A program made the position numbers and the translations under genes. From contig NC_070565.1 in NCBI RefSeq assembly GCF_026914185.1, forward strand, positions 1,240,001 through 1,304,000: 64,000 nt of DNA, in the 5' to 3' direction. The DNA comes from Puccinia triticina. Taxonomy: Eukaryota > Basidiomycota > Pucciniomycetes > Pucciniales > Pucciniaceae. Positions 35,069 to 47,459 of the stretch are shown here, piece by piece (position 1 is the stretch's first letter; each line of letters opens with the position of its first letter). The notes under the pieces were generated by a model. The model was not told where the DNA came from and made no database searches. It saw only the letters and a list, made by a program, of their open reading frames with translations.

Positions 35069-38000
35069 GTGGCCTGCCCCCTCCCCAACCCTCCGAGTGT
35101 CAGCGGATTGGATGCAGCAGAAGTGCACAGAAGACTTGCGCAAGTTCTGCTCAATCCAGTACCTGGAAGTGAATTTGCACAAGCCATTAGAATATATCAC
35201 ACCGTGACAGCCAGTCAACCGTCCAATCCGGCGCAAGACAACATCCGCCCGTCGTTCAGTTATCTCTCTAACAAGGGAGAGATGAAGTCGCAAACTACAA
35301 TTCTGGACTCCGGGGCCAGTAATCACATGCTGACGTCGCTGGGATACTTCAAGCAAACCTGCCCAGTCAACATTGACATTGTCACTGGCAGCGGTCCCGG
35401 GGATCTTGTAGCAACGGCAAAGGGCGATGCGACCCTGCTCTTGGAGAATGGAGGAACATTGACGTTAAAGGACGCTCTCTACGTCCCGCGGCTCACAAGA
35501 AACCTCGTATCTTTTGTTCAGCTGTTGAAAACCAAGGCTATAATTCAGCAGGGAGGTGAAGGTTTTGCGGTGAAAATTGACGACGGCAAGCCGGTTGGGG
35601 TGGACATCAGCAACAATCTTCTGGAAATCAAGGGAGTGCTTGATCCGACGAATCTTGCGGTGGGGTTACTAACGACGGCGGCGACGGAGCCCTCTGACTT
35701 TGTCAAATGGCATAAACGTCTGGGACACGCTTGCGCTGCCAGGATAGCCACTGCTGTCGCACTACCGTTGGACCTGAAGAAGACCCATGCCTGCAACGCT
35801 TGCATGCAAGGAAAGGCGAGCAGGCTCAGTTGCAAGAGTCACTTCAAACCGGCAAAGGCTCCTCTCGAAATTGTACATGGGGACCTGGTGGGGCCGATAT
35901 CTCCAGCCACGAATGGAGGAGCTCGCTACTTCCTAACCTTGGTGGACCAGTACACAGGTTACATTCATACAGTTATTCTGAAGGACAAGACTCAGGCGGC
36001 TGAAGAAATCAAGAAGTTCAAGTCGCTATTTGAAACTCAAACCGGAGCGAAGCTGAAGAAGCTGGTAACTGACGGTGGAGGCGAGTTTTGTAACAAGAAT
36101 CTCGGTGGGCTGCTTCAAGAAGCTGGCGTTCAACACAACGTTTCGCCGCCATACACGCCACAAAACAATGGACTGGCGGAAAGAGCAAATCGAACTATCA
36201 TCGAGATGACGAGGTGTATGCTCTTACACTCGAAGCTGGAGCCAGAATGGTGGGCGGAAGCGGTCAAGGCAGCTACGGCGACGACGAACTGCCTACCTTC
36301 TATGGCGAAAAGTAAAAAGTCGCCTGTCGAGTTACTGTTCAAGACGGTTCCAAACATGAATTTTTTCAAACCGTTTGGATGTCGAGTGTGGGTGGTGAAG
36401 CCCAAGCAGCAAAGGACGGAGAAGTTTGCGCCGATTTCCTGGGAAGGTGTTCTTCTCGGATATGAGAATGACTATTCTTCTTACAAAATCTGTCGACTAG
36501 AGGACAAGCAAATCCTCACCGTCAAGCATGCTCATTTCGATGAACATACATATCCGGAGTGTGCAGCGTTGCGGCGGAGTTATCATCTCTCGAATGGCGA
36601 CAGGCTACCAGTTTTCAACTCTGAGGCGGATTTACCTTTTCAAGAGGAGGAAGCTCTGACGGATGAAGAAGCGGAAGAACCCGAAGATGAGGACGAGCAT
36701 GAGCGGCGCGAGATAGAGGGAATCCTGGCTAACCTGCAATCTGGTGGTGGACCTCTCCAGGAGGGGTCGGAGGAGAATCCCTGGGAAGACGACGATACTC
36801 AGCCGCCAGCAAGGGCGATTATTGGCAGAATCGATCAGCGCAACATTGTTGAAGGGAAGCGGGAGCGCAAGCAGGCGTACTCTGTTACGGTATCCATCGA
36901 GCCGAAGAACCACAAGCAAGCCATGGTTTGCCCTGAACACCTCAGTTGGAAAGAGGCCGAGCGAAAGGAAATAGCGAACATGGAGAAACATCAAGTGTGG
37001 GTGGTTCGAGTCAGGGTGACCAGCGATGATCCAATTCCTTCAACGTGGGCTTACAGAAAAAAGCTGGGGTCAGAGAATCAAGTAGTGGAGTTCAAAGCAA
37101 GGATCTGCGCGCAAGGCTTCAAGCAGACACACGGGCTCAATTTTGAGTCAAAGTATGCTCTTACTGGAAAACCGGCCTCCCTTCGTTTTCTTCTGTCGTT
37201 TGCGGTGAACCACGGATTGAAAATACATCAGCTTGATGTAAGGAGTGCGTTTCTCACTTGTCCGCTGGAGGACAAAGTGACGTTGCTGCCGCCGCCAGGG
37301 CTGGACTGTCCGCCGAACTCAGTCCTGGAGCTAAAGAAAGCCATCTACGGGCTCAAGCAGGCGCCCTTGGTGTGGTACAAACGGTTGTCTACGTATCTCT
37401 TTTTGCTAGGCTTTCAGGCGGCGTTGTCGGATCCGTGTGTGTTCTGGAGAACGGCGGCACAAGGAAAACCGGCTACCTGGATCTTTGCACATGTGGACGA
37501 CTTGGTTATCATCAGTGATGCGCCCGAAGTCTTCAAGGCGGAGATGGAGAAGGAATTTGAGATTAAATATATGGTCCAGGCTGAATTTCTCCTAGGAATG
37601 AACATTGAACGCTTTACCCACGGTATCCAAATAAACCAAACGCAATACATCGACCGCAAGCTGAAGGAATTTGGGCTTGAAGAACTTCATTCGGCATCAT
37701 GTCCGTTGAATCCCAGGGAATACCTCAAAAAGGCAACTGAGCAGGAAATCAAGCTGTTCAACGAACTGGGAGTAAATTATAGAGCACTGGTTGGGTCTTT
37801 AAATTATCTCAGCATCTTGACGAGGCCGGATATCTCCTTCGCTGTCAGTACTCTGTCGCAATATCTGGAAAAACCGGGGATAAAGCATTACCACGCGGCG
37901 ATTCAAGTCTTCAGGTACCTGAAGGGAACCAGGGAAATTGGTTTAACTTACGCCAAACAGGAGAGCTCAGGAGTCGCGGCCTTTGTGGATTCCGATTGGG

Positions 38001-38480
38001 GCAACTGCCCGAATCGGAATCCGGAAGATCGACTACTGGATATGTTGTGCAATCAGGCGATCATTTACTCAACTGGAAGTCGACAAAACAGACGACGGTG
38101 TCATTGTCCACGACAGAAGCGGAGTACAAAGCTTTTTCGGACTTAGGCCGTGACCTGGCGTGGGTGGCGAATCTAGCAGATGAAACTCTAGTCTTTCCAA
38201 GTCTCAAGAACATCAAGGTCTATATTGAAAATTGGGGTGCGCTGGATCTCGCCAAAAGCGAAACATCGCAAAACGGATTCAGGACAAAACACATGTCCAT
38301 AAGACTTCACTTTGTCCGGGAACTGATCGCCGCGGGTCTCATCAAAGTTCTCTACGTCAAGTCCACAGAGAACTCGGCGGACTTCCTCACCAAGCCTACG
38401 GGAAGGACGACCATCAAGCGCTCACTAACAAAACTGGCGGTAGTGCAAGTCTCTGAACTTGCTTCGAATCGATCGACTCG
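35069..38480 (+). pseudogene. Copia-2 Pol (5'-truncated, one frameshift)
   Basis: Ty1/Copia order: protease LDSGASNHM (near 35305), integrase with WHKRLGHA, VHGDLVGP (near 35876), TDGGGEF (near 36070) and ERANRTI, then RT with HVDDLVIIS (near 37490) and RNase H with STTEAEYKAF and DFLTKPTGR. Unlike Copia-1, all catalytic residues are intact. Gag is missing. One base is lost near 38010 (after WGNCP), after which RNase H continues in the frame starting at 37996. The frame stays open past the usual end, to 38757, into the probable LTR. Confidence 0.9.
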
Positions 38481-38493
38481 AAACACAGAAGGC

Positions 38494-39314
38494 TGTGAGA
38501 ATTCACGCCGAGGTGAACGGCACCGATCTCATAAAATGAGAAAGGGGCCGGGATCTGAAAGAGCTGCGGAAACTGGTAAGCAAAGCAAACCGTCTCCGCA
38601 GTCCAAACCAGCGCCACGTGTCGAGAAAACTGAAAACATCTTCTGGATGATTACAGATTCAACACTCGTGAGCAGCAAGGTTAGCCACAAGGGAAATCCC
38701 GGCCAAAAATCATTGTCGGATAGAATTACAACAAGCGCCGAAGGTAAGCAGTTGTAAGAACTTGAACGCAATTGATCAGATAGATGCTAACGGCTCTATC
38801 CAAAAATATCTCATAGACCCAGTCAAACGAGAAAAGACCGACCACGCCGAAACCACTCAAAGAGTTGGAAAGTCAATCGGTAAGTGCTCGTGTTACTTAA
38901 GAGTGAGGGAAGAGACAGGCAAGAGCTGAAGCAACATGCTGTAAAGAACAGATCACGTTGCGACGCTACTCAGCCGTCTCCCCGACTCGAATTAAGGAAA
39001 GGACAAAGAAGGGATTCAACCCTGTCCAAGTAAGAAGAAAAATCTTCCTCGTAGAAGAGAGCGAAGAAGAGGTGACTAACAACAATCCAATCTAAACAGA
39101 TAAGGATCATTGCGATCACGGAACTCTTCACTCCTCTCTCTACACGCTCAACAAGCCTACAAGCTTAAGAAGAGACGGTCCAGATCCTGCTCTTAGGTAA
39201 TAAATAAGTTTTCATCTTATTTTCTATTACGGATCTTTCTACATTTGTAATTGTAACTACAAGATAGAAAGAAAGATCTAATGAGAAATAAATCTTAGTT
39301 CTCTGAAATCTTTC
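38494..39314 (+). repeat. Probable 3' LTR of Copia-2
   Basis: It begins TGTGAGAATTCACGCC right after the end of RNase H and contains a promoter/polyA-like AT-rich part (AATAAATAAG near 39200). It ends near GAAATCTTTCA. The length, about 820 bp, is like the Copia-1 LTR. No second copy is present, so both limits are estimates. Confidence 0.45.
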
Positions 39315-39342
39315 AAAGAGAAGGTGGTTAGTGGTTACAAAG

Positions 39343-39552
39343 TTACTTGCTCAAGCCCAGCGGATCCACCAGCTTGCCTTGAGTATTGGTCTGCATTGCA
39401 GAATCAATACCTGGAGCGTGTCCTTGCGCTTGAAACTTGGGAACCAGCCGATCCACCAGAGAGGAGATCCATCCCTGATCCCTGCCTGGAGGCAAGGCAC
39501 CGTTGCCCCCATTGCCCGGCTGTTCCCTAGAGGCACCATCGGTCGGACTCAT
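39343..39552 (-). pseudogene. Gag-like N-terminal fragment
   Basis: The ATG at 39552 opens MSPTDGASREQPGNG followed by SLVDRLVPKFQAQGHAPG. The composition resembles the start of a retroelement Gag, cut off at the Copia-2 border. The plus strand is also open here, so this is weak. Confidence 0.25.
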
Positions 39553-39559
39553 GGCAGAG

Positions 39560-40039
39560 GTTTCTAGGGGTATGTCACGTGATGAGGCACGAAATAAGGG
39601 GCAGAATGAGTGGCTGGGTGAGATGAAATTGGCAGGGACAGACAGGCAGGGAAGAGGCCGCTGGAGCTGTTGAAAACAAAAACAAGGCCAGTCCAGGGCA
39701 CAAGCATGGAGGAACTCGGTTGGAAGCGAGTCTGAATTTGGGCATGAACATCAAATTGTGACACAATTCAGGCCGGGATGCCTTTGAAATCAAACATAAT
39801 TTGGCCTCTCTTTGCAACAAGTTGGGTACCACAAAAGGGGTTGTGCTCATGCATGGCTTAAGGGCCCAAACCAACTCAATTCCCCACAGCTTCTGACAGC
39901 GCTGGCACAGTCACCACCAAACACTTTTGCTTATCCTTAGACTCAATCATCACCCAGACCTTCCCAACCCTAAAAAAAACAAAGGCGCCCCAAATAGGCC
40001 CACTCAGACAACACACCCTACAAGAGCGGCAAGTTCAGA
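39560..40039. other. Spacer between the Copia-2 flank and the Tnp2 relic
   Basis: No gene recognised. The 3' flank of the transposase gene lies here. I looked for a CACCAGGG-type end and did not find one. Confidence 0.4.
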
Positions 40040-43000
40040 CTAGACACTCACTGCAGTCCGCAAGCCCACCGCGCTCAACGTTTCTTTTGCCACCCCAAAT
40101 GTACCTGCAACATGCGGCATAATAGCAACATGGCCAATCACCTGGTCACAGTCAATTACCACATCCACCTCATGCTCCGCCTTCACCAGTCGACAGTTGA
40201 GGTCCGGATAATCGCCATAGGGATCTTCACTCCGTTGTACCTCTTTGAATGGTTTGATGACTAGCCAGGTCTTGCCGGGTGTTTGGGTTGATTGGAAGAG
40301 AATCTGTGTTTCACCAAAACGTTGATCCTTGCCTAAGTAGAATTCAACCAGGGAGTTTCCATGGTGGTGCTTCTTCAATGTAAAGGTTTTGCGGTCAACT
40401 TGAACGCGGCTGACAATTTCCACCGTGGGATCCAAAAGCCGACTCGTCTGTGTGGTAGGGCCCACACCCTCCAGACGTGCCACCGCGCGTTGCCACTTGA
40501 GCAGCAAATGGGGCTTGATCTCTATTGTTGTTGGCGCCCCTCCTTCTGTGTCCTGTGTGGCGAATGGGCTGATGCTCATTCTCTCTTGTTGGAGCAAGTG
40601 CAGGTTTGAGTTGATGTGCCATTTAATTATGAGTGTCTTGGGGATGTCCTCTGCACAAACAGCAGGGTTGTCAGCGCACATGAGCGGGGGCCAAAGCGGA
40701 GCTGGGTGAACTCACCAAGGTGTCTGTTTGTGGGGAGCCTCTGTAAAATTCCATTGACTCTTTCTTGCGCCCACGCGGCAGTTGAGCGGGGAGGACCAAA
40801 GCGCTTGATCACTTCTGAAAAATGTTGCGTCAGATGCAAATTGGGCTTGCTCAATGCTCCAGGCCAGCCATCTTGTAGAAATCAACGGTACTTCAAGATC
40901 AGACTGTCAAGTTTGCCAAGGTCTTGCACACTGATTTTGGGCAGAGTTAAAAAATGTGCCACCTGCGACAGTGTGGTGGTTGATTCCAACAGTCGGGAAA
41001 TTCTTTGTTTGGTTGCGGTGGTGGCTGCACTCTTGTGAGATGTGACCCACAGTGGAATCAGGGTGATCGTGTAGTAGACCTTGTACAGCAGTATCCATTC
41101 TGCGGCCTTCAATGAGCCATGGCTGGCCGATCCTAAGTTGCGGGGCACTCTATCTATCCACGACGGCAAGATGGTGTGTAGAATGGTTCGATGGACTAGA
41201 TCCAGCTCATCCGGGGAGATGCGGGGGAAATCCTTGTCATCAATTGGGGAATGTAAGACTCTGCCTCGCGCTTTCCCACCCTTGATGGTGTCGTCACTCC
41301 CAACATCCTCGTCAGATTCAGTCGTGGGCTCCTCCTCGGATGTGTGATACAATGACTTCTTCCTCAGACGCAACATGTAGGAGTGTTGTGATGATGTGTC
41401 CGAGTTGGTACAAGGGCCAGCGCGGGTTTCGGCCTTTGATGAGGAATGAACTCGCGGAGAGTGGGGGAGTGCAACGGATGTACTCCCCCCATAAGGTCTG
41501 GAGGTGGCTGAGCGGGTTCGTTTGCTGGTTCGGTTGGCGGGAGACTCTGTGATAGGACTGGCACGCTTTCTTTTCCCCTTTGCATTTACTGACAATCAAG
41601 CCTCGCCACCAAAAGGGGGCTCTGTGTAAGACTTGTTGTTCTGCCAGGCCTCGTCAAGCTCTTGCATTTTTTTGAGTTGTGCGCCGGCGGCCGGCAGATT
41701 TAGGAATCACATGCTGTGATCTTTCAAGTCACCCAGGGCCAAGGCATGCATCAACTCGATTGAAGAGTGTTGAACAGGTTTCCAGTAGGGCAGCTTGTTC
41801 AGGACACTCCACCTGGCCCCATGCTGTTTTGCAAACTTCTTCCTATTGGTGAAGTTTTGAATCTTCAGCCATTCGGATGCGCGTTGCCTGTGTGCCTCGT
41901 CCGTCCGGGAAGTAAACTGGGTGATATTGGTCTCGTGCAGGTTGCCCTTTGGGAGAAGACAAAAGGAACAAAACAATTGTGCCGCATGACTGCCGAATCC
42001 GTTGGCCTTCCGCAGCGCCGGGAGATCTGCGATGAGGGGGAAGATTGCCGCGCGCACAGTTCTCCCGGATGGATGGAGGCTGGTCAAATTGAAAAAGACT
42101 CCACTCCAAAACTCCTTCAGCTCTTCCACCAGAGGGCTCAAGATGTGGTTGAGCTGTTCCAGCTTTGGCTCCTTTGGTCCAGGAATGATGCCAAAAAGAA
42201 ACACGTGTTCCAACTTATATCGCTGAGCTGCAGGGAGGTTCAGGCAAACTAGAGTGATTGCCCCAACGGTTGTGTGCTTCGCAAGATTCGAGCTTCCTCC
42301 TGGGCTAAACCAGTTGAGATACAGGCTGAAGACTAGATTTCCAGAATGGGCAGTATAAGTACCGGTACCGTCATCCAAATTGGCAAATTCTTGCCAGACC
42401 CGGCCGTGCCAGACATCCTCCATCGCCTCGTCAGCGCCCCATTCATGAGCAACAAGGGCTGAATCTAGCATGGTCTCAAAGTAAGGTTGCGAGAGCCGGT
42501 TGAGCAACCACGACTTCAGCAATACATAGCTGAATGTGCAAACAGGAACTTCTGCTTGCTTGTAGTTGGACTTGTAGAGAGCTTGGCCACAAGTCGGATT
42601 CAGATTTTCCGCCTTGGCCCACTTGCAGTAGCCTTGCTTTGAGGAGAGAAAAGGTTCTGTGCATTGTTTGGGATGGTCATTCTTCACAGATTGGCTTGGG
42701 TAGAGTGCAAAGCATCTCTTGCAGCATACGCGTGTGGTTAGGGTTGGGTTCAGGTTCAGCCAATGGAAGACGGCCTCTTGAGACTTGGGGATCTGCTCGA
42801 GAATCGGTGTTGGATCAATTGTTGTCCGATTTTTCAAGCTCCAGATTTGCGCAAGAAGTTCAACATTGGCCCGTGCGCCTTTCAAGAATTCCACAGCGCC
42901 ATCTTTACTCAGTCTGTTGGCAAAAACTGATGATGCCAGGTGAATCATCACCTGTTTGCAGAAAGACTCTTCGAGGAGAAGGTTGTTCCGGGCATTACCG

Positions 43001-44300
43001 GTCAATTTTGGTGCTTCAGAAGCAGAGGCATTGACAGTGCTCTGCACAGAGTGTGCATCTGCCAATATCAATGACGTGTCACATAGTCAGCCCAAACAGT
43101 TTTTGCACTCACGGTTGTCTGGTTCAAGCCTTCTGTAGAGTGTGCTTGATCGCCTCTGGAGCTTTGGTTGTGCTGGACGTTTGCTTGCTTCTGATGATTC
43201 TCAAACACTTGCTTGGTCAAAACTCTGCCCGGTGTGGAACTCCTAAAAGATCAGGAAAGAGCTGTGAGGGGAAATAGTCAACTACACTACTAATAATGTA
43301 GAAGAGGCTACAGGTGCTGGTGAGGCTGCCCTCTTGACTAATGCTGATGGAGAGAGGGTTACACTAAGAAAAAGAAAAGGGTGTGGCTGATGATTCTCTT
43401 TGACTTAGATGGCTTTAACACTTTATGAGTCTGAGGTGTATCAATCCTACTGAGTGAGAGAGGAGAAGTGAGAAGGGGAAAAAAGCAGAAGCTCTTGGGG
43501 AGTCACTCTGAGATGTGAAATGAGATATATGCTGGGAGATATATTTTTATGGTGATGAAAGTGTATCTAAGTGTGATGAAAAGGGTGCTACAGAGGGGAT
43601 GTAGTAGAAAGTGCATATAAGGGTGATGTTTAAAAGGTGCTACAGAGGGGATGTAGTAGAAAGTGCATGATCAGGAATACAACATCTAGAGGGGTGTTTA
43701 TATATGTGAGAAGTACTACAGGGGGTGATACATGATGAGCACATAGTAACAATATCTGAAGATGAGCAGTAATGATGAAGGTGCAATGACCAAGGAGTTT
43801 ACATGAAAGGTAACTATGTAGAAGATGAAATAATGATGAGCATTTGATAATAACTACAAGAGCTATGAAGGAATGTACTGCTGATATCATATGAAGAGGA
43901 AAATGAGTAATGAAGTTTATGTAAGATCTGCAGTCCTATGTAGCTATGATACTAATGAATGATGTATGTAATAATGCTAAGGATATGTATGAATAAAATA
44001 CCTGCCAAAACTATACATGCCAATAACTGCTGATCCATTTGGAAATCCTAGGTGAAATGAGTGGGTGACTAGGGGTAAAATGGGGTGTAGAATCTGAATA
44101 TGAAGTAATAATGAGGTATTTATGAAGGGTTTTGGTGATATGAGGGTGATAGTATGAACAGGAACAGGGTTACCACACCGGAACCAGCCCTCTACCTTGT
44201 TCTTCATGCTAGTATTTGCTGCAGCCATGCCGCTTGCAGAGACAGACGTAAATTGGTCGGTTGGCCATGTCTTACTACGACGGTTGAGGTATAGCACAGT
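40040..44300 (-). pseudogene. CACTA/Plavaka-type Tnp2 transposase (decayed)
   Basis: Tnp2 transposases cut and paste CACTA elements. A first exon with CLCKRHGCSKY lies near 44240. A second reads LTKQVFENHQKQANVQ near 43200. After a 53-nt intron (gtgagt to ggcag, about 43060-43112) comes the core frame 43071-41707. The family signature is clear: LVFSLYLNWFSPGGS, VGAITLVCLNLPAAQRY, GIIPGPKEPKLEQLNH. Downstream blocks are LPSWIDRVPRNLGS, KPNLHLTQHFSEVIKRFGPP and the C-terminal KKHHHGNSLVEFY. In-frame TGA codons stand after DLKDHSM, FGGEA and LILKYR, and an in-frame TAG in the first exon. An LTR-like insertion (43263-44177) separates the first exon from the rest. It is dead, but is the only transposase in the window that could match the CACCAGGG ends. 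Confidence 0.85.
43263..44177 (+). mobile_element. LTR-like insertion, family L2 copy 1
   Basis: It starts TGTGAGGGGAAATAG and ends ACCACA. It shares its start, its end and an internal GTGACTAGGGGT(T/A)AAATG block with 48928-50037. There is no coding capacity. A short direct duplication (GGTGCTACAGAGGGGATG, near 43584 and 43636) lies inside. No matching target duplication is visible, so the ends are approximate. Confidence 0.5.
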
Positions 44301-44352
44301 GTAAAAGCCTTAACCAACAAGACAAGGTCATATTCCACTGCAGCACCCCAGC

Positions 44353-45285
44353 TTGTCTGCCAGGCAGCTCAAACGACCGTTGGTTCTCAATCTCCTCCTT
44401 ACCCCCATCAAGGAGCTGTCACCCAGTTTCATGACCACAGCGATGCAAATCATTGCACAATTATTACATTGGCATGAACGTAAGTTAATGCCACATTTAC
44501 CACAAATTTTCATCTTCTGTCGCGCCACCCTGTTGCCACTGTAGGCAAGCCTCCTGGTGGGTATCCCCACGCCCAAGGCTTGATTGCGGCAGCCACATTC
44601 CTCCGAATTCAGTTCACATCACCGTGTCACTTGCCTCCTAGTGATGTTGACGAGTGCACGACTCAATTGATCTGTGGCGCTGATTTGGTTAGTATCTCCT
44701 GGTTAACTCCAAATCCAGGTTTGAAAAGGTGGCAATTGAAGCACCAGTATGACAAAACAATGGCCGTTCCCTCTGTGGCCCCAGCAAGACTCTGTTCTGC
44801 CTTGCTCCACTGTCCTCAACTGACTGCCCTTAATATACATTTGGTTGAAGTGCTTGTCAAACACGTTCACCTATATTTGCCAATAGTTAAAACTCAAATT
44901 CTTTCACGCATCATGCCGAGTCATCATCAATTTACTCCAACCCAACTAAAGTGGCTGCAACAGCAACAACTCCTCACGGACGCCGAGATGAACTGTGTGG
45001 AGAATCAGCCAGATGCTCAAGACAAGATTGCCCTTCATCAGAACTTGGCCTACGCGTTCCAAGGTAAATTATACGCCAAGGCCCATGACCTCAAAATCCC
45101 TCGATGGGCTGTGCCAAACGTAACCGCCACTTGGAACGCAATCAGAAATCGTGAGGGTAAAGGTATGTGCCATGCAAGTTAGATAAAGTTTGGTCAGTGT
45201 GGGCTCATTCTTTCCCATCTCTCAGGACCCATCAACGTGGAGAAGACATCTTTACCAGAAATGTCAGCTTAGTGGGTCTGCTTGG
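44353..45285 (+). CDS. Gene Z: unknown spliced protein next to Tnp2
   Basis: Exon 1 holds SARQLKRPLVLNLLLTPIKE and ends near 44479 at gtaagt. Exon 2 starts near 44545 (cactgtag) and reads KPPGGYPHAQGLIAAATFL through LRIMPSHHQFTPTQLKWLQQ-like sequence to REGKG near 45160. A further intron (gtatgt to tctcag, about 45161-45224) joins a short last exon that ends near 45270. The joins keep the frame. The product is about 230-250 residues and of unknown family; Gln/Leu-rich helices dominate. It is divergent from the Tnp2 relic and on the strand of gene X. It may be an accessory gene of the same CACTA-like element. The start codon is not settled. Confidence 0.45.
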
Positions 45286-45950
45286 CCAAAAATTGCACCA
45301 AAACAAAACGGTAAGTTTGGCCTGCCTATCTCCTCTGAGCTTCTTTGACTTTGGGTGGCTCATTTGTTTCCTGTCCCAAGGGGGAGCCTAACCACCGATG
45401 GGTTTTGATCGCCGATGTGTTGTTCCCCTAAATCCCACGTCTGTTTCCTCTCATCTCACCATGCAAATGTCTAGGTGGCACCCAGATATGAGATGTTATA
45501 GCTGGCTTGCCAGTTCACGGTAATTCAAGCCCTCAATTCCATCCTTCACTCTCTACCGGCGTTTGCACACCGCGGATTGCACTTGTCACGCAGTTGGCAT
45601 CATCTCATGCTGACAAATATGAGGGTCAACCAATGCAAGTCGTGTCGTGAAAGTCACCCCAGCTCTTGGCCGGGCCAATTTGTGTCAGCAGGATAGGGAG
45701 ACTCCTGCCTCCTGAGCTGCTAAGCACCACGCATCATTCACACGCAGACCGGCGCTTCTGTGCTGCATTGCTGGTTAGGGAGTGCCTCCTTGAGATGACA
45801 TGCTGCGAGGGGTAGAGATCAATAGCTGGCAGCGGGCTCCGCTATACACCAATGTGGTTGTTGCTTTACCCAGTGATTGTAAGGGTTAGGGAAGTGTGTC
45901 TGGGTTAAGGCAACGCGCATAAAGATGATGTTGCAGGTTGGCAGGACGCT

Positions 45951-45986
45951 GTCTACTCTGACCTTCGGCCGAAAATCAGAGTGGAC
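45951..45986. repeat. 36-bp palindromic unit, right block copy 1
   Basis: It starts GTCTACTCTGAC and ends CAGAGTGGAC around TTCGGCCGAA. Three of 18 arm positions mismatch. It is related to 46104-46139 (three differences in the left arm). Confidence 0.75.
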
Positions 45987-46020
45987 ATCCTCTATACACG
46001 ATTGCTGTGAGCCACATTTT

Positions 46021-46059
46021 CCTCACGGCGGGCCCCACACAAGTGGGCCCGCCGTGAGG
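46021..46059. repeat. GC-rich perfect hairpin
   Basis: CCTCACGGCGGGCCC is followed, after a short loop, by its inverse complement. The stem is about 17 bp with one extra C on the left arm. It lies between the two palindromic units. Confidence 0.8.
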
Positions 46060-46103
46060 TTGAGCCATTGGCTATCGGGGTGCACTCAACTCTAAAGGCC
46101 AGT

Positions 46104-46139
46104 GTCTACCATGACATTCGGCCGAACATTGCGGTCGCC
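46104..46139. repeat. 36-bp palindromic unit, right block copy 2
   Basis: It has the TTCGGCCGAA core with the left arm GTCTACCATGAC. The right arm has diverged. Confidence 0.6.
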
Positions 46140-46363
46140 ACATGCCCAAAAGCCCCAACTACCCGGTTCTTCAAAGGCAATTGCATCCAAACAAGTCAAG
46201 TCCGACCACTGAATTGATCCATCTGACCATTGCAATCCCTTTGAATGTGCCCCACACAGACTCCCCTTTGTGGACCAGCACCACACATGATTGCAATATA
46301 AAAGTTGTCCTCTGTTGCTTGTTGCTACTCTATCCTACAGTCCGTCCTCATCCTGCTCCCACA

Positions 46364-47459
46364 ATGTCATCATCCATGCCAACCTTTCCGGATGGTAAAC
46401 CACCGCGCCGAGTCGCCAAAATCAATGCAATCTACTCCAATTCACCATGCGCTCGTGCCATGGCAGCTTTCTTGCGGACTCTGCTTAACCTGTCGACCTC
46501 ACCCAAGAAGCCAGTATCAAATGATTGGCAGATTTGTGCTTCTCCCCACAACTTCCACGTAGGCTCCAACATGCCAGACTCAATTCTGGTGCATGACATA
46601 GATTAAATTCCAGCAGAAGCCCTGCAAAGTAAATCTCAGACAGTCAATCCAATATTCAGAACCATCTTCATTCAGGATCTTTCTACCTCCCACTTCCCTG
46701 GATCTACCTTTGCGTGGGATCATCCGTGGGATGCCCACTGGAACCAGCTCTTCGCGAAATTTGTACTGAAACACTGGCGGCATGCGTTCAATGGAGGAGC
46801 ATTTACAGTCTTCTTCATCGATCCGGTGGAGGCTAGTAACTCTTCTATCCAATACGGGCTGCTACATCGTTGGTTCATTGGCAGGCAGGAAGGTCTCAGA
46901 CTCGGCCGGTTTTCACCTGAACACAAAGTGAAGAAGAAGCATTCGGAAAGCAAAAGCAAGATGCGCAAGCAGGTAGGCTTTACTGTTATATCAGCCCCTG
47001 CTGACTCTTGGTTCTGAACTGACTGTGAATGCTCCTTGCTAGCTTCAGCAACACCGTCAAGAGACCCTCTTGTCACTTCCCATTGATTCTAGGTTTCTTT
47101 CAGTTTTCAACAACATCAAAGTTACTTCTGACACCGAAACCACCCTCCCACGCAAACCAGTCAAGTTGCCCCTGTATTGGAGATCAGACGCGTTCAGCAG
47201 GCTTGCGGCACAGCTGGATTCTATTTATGTTCAGAAAAAGTTCAACACTCTTGGAAGGATACACGTCCATAAGTTTATTCTCGAGTCACGCAGGCAACCT
47301 TCCGACTTGACCCCTTCAAACAGCTTCAAAGACGTCCCGCGCAACTTACCCATCAATTGCTACGCCCCGCAATATCTGTCCAAGCTGTCGGAATCCGAAA
47401 GAGGCTTACTTAACACACAGGCTCCCGTGTTGTGGCCAGATCTGGGAGGGATATGCTGA
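46364..47459 (+). pseudogene. Gene X, right copy (one in-frame stop)
   Basis: Homolog of the gene at 6750-5648. The ATG at 46364 opens MSSSMPTFPDGKPP. Exon 1 ends at KSKMRKQ with an intron gtaggc to tgctag (about 46972-47042), placed exactly as in the left copy. Exon 2 ends GLLNTQAPVLWPDLGGIC. An in-frame TAA at 46604-46606 (after VHDID) interrupts an otherwise homologous frame. It lies tail-to-tail with the SNF2 copy at 52951-48530, as in the left element. Identity is high in FAW.HPWD.HWNQLFA and LHRWFIGRQEG, so these blocks are probably under functional constraint. Confidence 0.8.

Larger units (their letters stand above)
45290..46360. other. Upstream region of gene X (right), rich in palindromes
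   Basis: No gene. It contains two related 36-bp palindromic units (45951-45986, 46104-46139), a GC-rich hairpin (46021-46059) and a TATA-like GCAATATAAAAG near 46292, about 65 bp before the gene X ATG. Confidence 0.55.

Noticed and set aside
39324..39530. Plus-strand ORF with a C-x2-C-like RCPHCPAVP end
   Set aside because: It overlaps a more gag-like minus ORF and has no start context; too short to call.
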